Part shown: positions 4,910 through 7,833 of the stretch, piece by piece
Position numbering within the stretch: the first letter of the stretch is position 1
Layout: each line of letters opens with the position of its first letter
Source: a bacterium
GTDB lineage: Bacteria > Patescibacteriota > Minisyncoccia > Phycocordibacterales > Phycocordibacteraceae
DNA length: 7,833 bases
Assembly: GCA_021780575.1 (NCBI GenBank)
Contig: JAJXYL010000033.1
Coordinates: 1 to 7,833, forward strand
Direction: 5' to 3'
The notes under the pieces: model-generated
The model's input: only the letters and a program-made list of their open reading frames with translations
Database searches by the model: none
What the model was told of the DNA's origin: nothing
Translations under genes and position numbers: made by a program

Positions 4910-6445
4910 ATGCGCGAACGATTTATTTCCATTCTTACCGTCCTCTCGAAGCCGTCCGTAGCGCTCGGGGGCGCTTTTGCCGTCGGCGCCGTTGTCATCG
5001 GGCTCTCGTGGTATGCCACGACGGCCTCGCCGTCGGGGAGTTACGTGCCAGTGGCTGTCGGCCCGATTACCGAAGAGGTGGATGTTTCAGGCGCGGTAAA
5101 GGCCGCGCACAGCACGGATCTCGCCTTCCAGTCGTCCGGCCGCATCGCGTCGGTACTCGTCAGTGTCGGTGACCACGTAGAAGCGTGGCAGACGCTCGTG
5201 ACCCTCGACGCCTCCAGCCAGGCAGCCGCCGTTGCTCTCGCGAAAGCGAACCTTGAGGCCCAGCAGGCGAAACTCAATTCGCTTACGGCCGGGACACGCC
5301 CCGAACAACTCGCGATAAATGAAACGGCCGTCGCCCAGGCAAAAGATGCCCTCGCAAACGCGCTCGCGGCGGCATACACGAACGCCGATGACGCGGTGCA
5401 CGGGAAAGCTGACCAGCTCTTTACCAATCCGACGAACCCGGGCATACAGTTGATCATCTCGCCACCGACCGCGACAAACTCGATCGTCGGCCGCGTTGAG
5501 GATGAGCGTCTCGCGCTTGAGCCGATGCTCTCCGCATGGCGCACCGCCCTTACGTCCGCGACCGGCGATACCGAGAATCTCGCGACCTCGTCCGAAGCCA
5601 CTCTGCAGAGCGTCGCCTCATTCCTCGATGATCTTACGGCGGCCCTTGTCTACGCCCAACAGGCCGGTTACATCGGAGCCACGACCTTTACCGGGTACCA
5701 GGCGAGCATAAACGCGGGACGCTTGAACGTCTCCGCCGCTTTGTCGGCTCTTATTTCTGCCGAGACCGCATATAAGGTGGCAGACGGAACCCTCGTTCTC
5801 GCGCAGGCGGGAGCCACAGAGAACGATATCGCGGCGCAAAAGGCCGCCGTCGACGCGTCGCAGGCCTCGGTGGACGCTGCGGAGGCCGTGGCGGCACAGA
5901 CCTTTATTATGGCGCCCGTTTCCGGCACTATCACCGCACAGAACGCGAATCTCGGCGAGACCGTTGTTCCCGGCGTTCCGCTCGTTTCAATGATTGCAGA
6001 TGGCAAATACCAGGCAGACGCACAAGTCTCTGAAGCTGACATCGCGAAAGTGAAAGCGAACGATAAGGTCGAAGTAACGTTCGCCGCATATCCGGGCGTC
6101 ACGTTTGATGCAACGGTCACGACCGTTGATCCGGCGGCGAACATGAACTCCGGCGTTGCCTCCTACGGCGTCACGGTCACCTTTCTTACCGACGACGAAC
6201 GTCTGAAACCGGGCCTTTCGGCGAATTTGCGCATCATTACGGCGACCAAGGAGGCAGCGCTTCTTGTGCCGACGAGCGCCATCATAACGAACGGGAATCA
6301 GAAGTTCGTGTATGTAAAAACCGCGAAGGGCGCCGTTCAGATGCCCGTGACTACCGGCATTGAGAGCGCGCGCGGCACGACCGAGATCATCTCTGGACTC
6401 ACTGCAAAAGACACGGTGCTCGCCTTCGGAGCGCGCCCTCTATAA
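4910..6445 (+). CDS. HlyD/MacA-like membrane-fusion (adaptor) protein
   Basis: A 511-residue efflux adaptor anchored in the cytoplasmic membrane by one N-terminal segment (about 17-35). Outside the membrane the order is: first half of the lipoyl-like (barrel-sandwich) domain (about 68-105, with GRIASVLVSVGDHVEAWQ), a very long helical region (about 105-330), second lipoyl half (332-362, MAPVSGTITAQNANLGETV), beta-barrel (about 366-445) and a membrane-proximal domain (446-511, with VPTSAI at 453-458). Two similar heptad-rich pieces flank the helical region, near 126-150 and 299-330. Between them is an insert of about 145 residues longer than a usual adaptor hairpin. It opens an operon with a second adaptor 12 bases downstream and an MFS transporter, so it probably links that or another transporter to the cell envelope. 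The ATG at 4910 gives a good membrane anchor; no ribosome-binding site. RND/ABC partnership is the alternative. Confidence 0.85.
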   Translation: MRERFISILTVLSKPSVALGGAFAVGAVVIGLSWYATTASPSGSYVPVAVGPITEEVDVSGAVKAAHSTDLAFQSSGRIASVLVSVGDHVEAWQTLVTLDASSQAAAVALAKANLEAQQAKLNSLTAGTRPEQLAINETAVAQAKDALANALAAAYTNADDAVHGKADQLFTNPTNPGIQLIISPPTATNSIVGRVEDERLALEPMLSAWRTALTSATGDTENLATSSEATLQSVASFLDDLTAALVYAQQAGYIGATTFTGYQASINAGRLNVSAALSALISAETAYKVADGTLVLAQAGATENDIAAQKAAVDASQASVDAAEAVAAQTFIMAPVSGTITAQNANLGETVVPGVPLVSMIADGKYQADAQVSEADIAKVKANDKVEVTFAAYPGVTFDATVTTVDPAANMNSGVASYGVTVTFLTDDERLKPGLSANLRIITATKEAALLVPTSAIITNGNQKFVYVKTAKGAVQMPVTTGIESARGTTEIISGLTAKDTVLAFGARPL

Positions 6446-6446
6446 T
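6441..6446 (+). promoter_or_regulatory. Possible internal promoter before the second adaptor gene
   Basis: A perfect TATAAT overlaps the stop codon of the first adaptor and ends 11 bases before the ATG at 6458. It would give a nearly leaderless transcript of the second adaptor and the MFS gene. No -35 box is seen at 16 to 18 bases, so this may be chance. Confidence 0.25.
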
Positions 6447-6457
6447 CAATCCTGTAT

Positions 6458-7093
6458 ATGCCACAGACCACTGTCCCGCCAGAATTGCGACGCCGCCTCA
6501 TGATCTTCGGCGGTTCCGCGCTCTTTATTGTCGCAGCTGCCGGCATCACGGCCTACCTCATCTCTGCAAGCAGGGAAGTCGCTATTGATACAGCTTCCAT
6601 TTCGGCGCCCCTCATCAATCTTTCCCCCGTGTTGCCCGGGCGCCTCAACGCTGTCTATGTGAATGAGGGAGACATTCTTCCTGCGAACACTCCCGTTGCC
6701 CTTGTCGGTACGGAGGTGGTGAAGACGAAGGTTGCCGGCCTCATCGTACAAGTAAACGACACTATCGGGGCGCAAATAGCGCCGGGGGTCTCCGTTGTGG
6801 AGATGATTGACCCGACGCAGTTGCGCGTTGTAGGGAGAATCGACGAGACGAAAGGCCTGGCCCAGATACAGATCGGGGATCCAGTCACCTTTACCGTTGA
6901 TGCCTTTGGGGGCGAGTCATTCACCGGCGTCGTCGACGAAATTGCTCCGACATCGAATCAGTCCGGCATCGTCTTCAACATCTCAAGCCAGCGCGAGACC
7001 CAGCAATTCGATATCAAGGCGCGTTTCGATACCAGCACCTATACGCAACTGAAGAACGGGATGTCCGCGCGCATGTGGGTTCACACAAGATAA
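6458..7093 (+). CDS. Short HlyD/EmrA-like adaptor protein
   Basis: A 211-residue membrane-anchored protein with one N-terminal membrane segment (about 15-36, after a basic ELRRRL). A lipoyl-like domain follows (about 55-112), with PGRLNAVYVNEGDILP for the first half and KVAGLIVQVNDTIGAQIAPG for the second. A beta-barrel domain (about 120-208) includes RVVGRIDETKGLAQIQIGD and ends KNGMSARMWV. The two lipoyl halves are joined almost directly, so the helical hairpin found in EmrA and HlyD is absent and the protein is much shorter than those (about 390 residues or more). It sits 12 bases after the first adaptor and 6 bases before the MFS transporter, so all three are probably one transcript. It may be a membrane-proximal partner of the transporter. 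The ATG at 6458 is the natural start. No ribosome-binding site is visible. Confidence 0.8.
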   Translation: MPQTTVPPELRRRLMIFGGSALFIVAAAGITAYLISASREVAIDTASISAPLINLSPVLPGRLNAVYVNEGDILPANTPVALVGTEVVKTKVAGLIVQVNDTIGAQIAPGVSVVEMIDPTQLRVVGRIDETKGLAQIQIGDPVTFTVDAFGGESFTGVVDEIAPTSNQSGIVFNISSQRETQQFDIKARFDTSTYTQLKNGMSARMWVHTR

Positions 7094-7099
7094 TGTGCA

Positions 7100-7833
7100 A
7101 TGAAAGATGCTGCTGAAGGAGGGAAGGCTCATAGGCTCACGGGCCATCCCTGGCTCGTGCTGACCACCGTGATGGTTGGTACGCTCCTCATCGGTCTCGA
7201 TCGCACCGTCGTGAACCTCGCCCTGCCGAAGATCATCACTGACTTCGGTATCACGGTCACCACGGCGGCCTGGATCGCGACCGCATACATCATCAGTAAC
7301 GCCATTTTCGTCCCCGTGTTCGGGAAACTCGGTGATCTTTTCGGGAATCGCATCATCTATCTCTGGAGCTTCGTCGGTTTCATCGTCGTTTCCATGCTCG
7401 CCGGTCTTTCCTGGGGGTTCGGGTCACTCGTCTTCTTCCGCGTCCTGCAAGGGCTCGTCGGTGCTGCCGTATATCCGACGGCAATGTCACTCATCGCAAA
7501 ATCGTTTACTGACCCAAAGGCGCGCGCCCAGGCGCTCGGCATCTGGTCCTCGTCGTTTGCCGTATCCGCAGTCATCGGCCCCTTGCTCGGCGGCTATCTC
7601 GTCGACAATTTTTCCTGGCGTTGGATTTTTTACATTAATCTGCCCATTGGTATTGCCGGTCTCGTTATGACCCTGCTCTTCTTGCCGCACGATCGACCCG
7701 GGGAACGCGGCACTTTCGACTGGTTCGGCGCGGTACTCCTCTCAGGGGCCATTTCAAGCCTGGTGCTTGTTGTGGATCGTGGCCAGGACTGGGGTTGGCT
7801 CTCGCTCGCGAGCGTCCTTTGCTATATCGGCAC
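7100..7833 (+). CDS. MFS drug transporter, DHA2 (EmrB/QacA) family, 5' part
   Basis: The first 244 residues of a proton-driven multidrug exporter; the gene continues beyond the window. LDRTVVNLALP (33-43) is the DHA2 motif in the first membrane helix. GKLGDLFGNR (75-84) is MFS motif A, RVLQGLVGA (114-122) is motif B, and AVIGPLLGGYLVD (157-169) is motif C, which marks antiporters. FSWRWIFYINLPIG (171-184) is another typical DHA2 block. About six to seven membrane helices are covered; the family usually has 14. The ATG at 7100 lies 6 bases after the adaptor stop. It has no upstream ribosome-binding site, although a perfect AAGGAGG occurs inside the gene at 7116-7122 with no start codon to serve. 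With the adjacent adaptors it resembles an EmrAB pair. The substrate is unknown. Confidence 0.92.
   Translation, partial: MKDAAEGGKAHRLTGHPWLVLTTVMVGTLLIGLDRTVVNLALPKIITDFGITVTTAAWIATAYIISNAIFVPVFGKLGDLFGNRIIYLWSFVGFIVVSMLAGLSWGFGSLVFFRVLQGLVGAAVYPTAMSLIAKSFTDPKARAQALGIWSSSFAVSAVIGPLLGGYLVDNFSWRWIFYINLPIGIAGLVMTLLFLPHDRPGERGTFDWFGAVLLSGAISSLVLVVDRGQDWGWLSLASVLCYIG

Noticed and set aside
5041..5601. 186-codon minus-strand frame opposite the first adaptor
   Set aside because: Ser/Ala-rich antisense of a GC-rich, Ala-rich gene; long shadow frames are expected there.
5668..6144. 158-codon minus-strand frame opposite the first adaptor
   Set aside because: Same reason: antisense of repetitive Ala/Val/Thr codons, with no recognisable domain.
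7116..7122. Perfect AAGGAGG as a ribosome-binding site for a later MFS start
   Set aside because: No ATG, GTG or TTG follows at a usable distance, and the sequence encodes part of the MFS N-terminus; the ATG at 7100 is retained.
1..7833. CRISPR array, insertion sequence or prophage genes
   Set aside because: No regularly spaced repeats, transposase or integrase motifs, or terminal inverted repeats were seen.

Overview
The window reads as a chromosomal segment of a bacterium with a compact genome. It has short intergenic gaps, near-abutting genes, the standard code (Trp is TGG, no in-frame TGA), roughly even to moderately high GC, and no clear Shine-Dalgarno sequence in front of any gene. The Ala/Thr-rich style of the two adaptor proteins resembles proteins I know from Candidate Phyla Radiation bacteria (Patescibacteria/Parcubacteria). 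That taxonomic call is an inference and only moderately secure; nothing in the window is a phylogenetic marker strong enough to prove it.

Layout, left to right. (1) 66-136: an initiator tRNA (CAU) with its own promoter, followed by a stem-loop/T-tract terminator at 208-253. (2) 318-2654 (+): a P-type ATPase of the proton-pumping P3A (Pma1-like) type, with a promoter-like element almost touching its start codon. (3) 2827-4103 (-): a tight three-gene operon, read right to left, encoding a CsoR/CstR-family repressor, a single-domain rhodanese and an ETHE1-type persulfide dioxygenase. Its promoter contains a perfect 9-3-9 palindrome with C/G tracts, sitting between the -35 and -10 boxes. (4) 4217-4780 (-): a Prx5-type peroxiredoxin upstream of and in line with that operon. 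(5) 4910-7833 (+), divergent from the peroxiredoxin: a long HlyD-like adaptor, a second short adaptor and a DHA2-type MFS drug transporter that runs off the right end.

The minus-strand genes make sense as one unit. A thiol-based repressor, which keeps the two conserved cysteines of its family but has Tyr in place of the copper-ligating His, probably senses persulfide or polysulfide. Rhodanese moves sulfane sulfur, and the dioxygenase oxidises glutathione-type persulfide to sulfite. The peroxiredoxin adds peroxide defence. This is a reduced counterpart of the staphylococcal cst operon, with no sulfide:quinone oxidoreductase or sulfur transporter visible here. The plus-strand trio looks like an EmrAB-like export system with two adaptors. 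The ATPase would energise the membrane by exporting protons.
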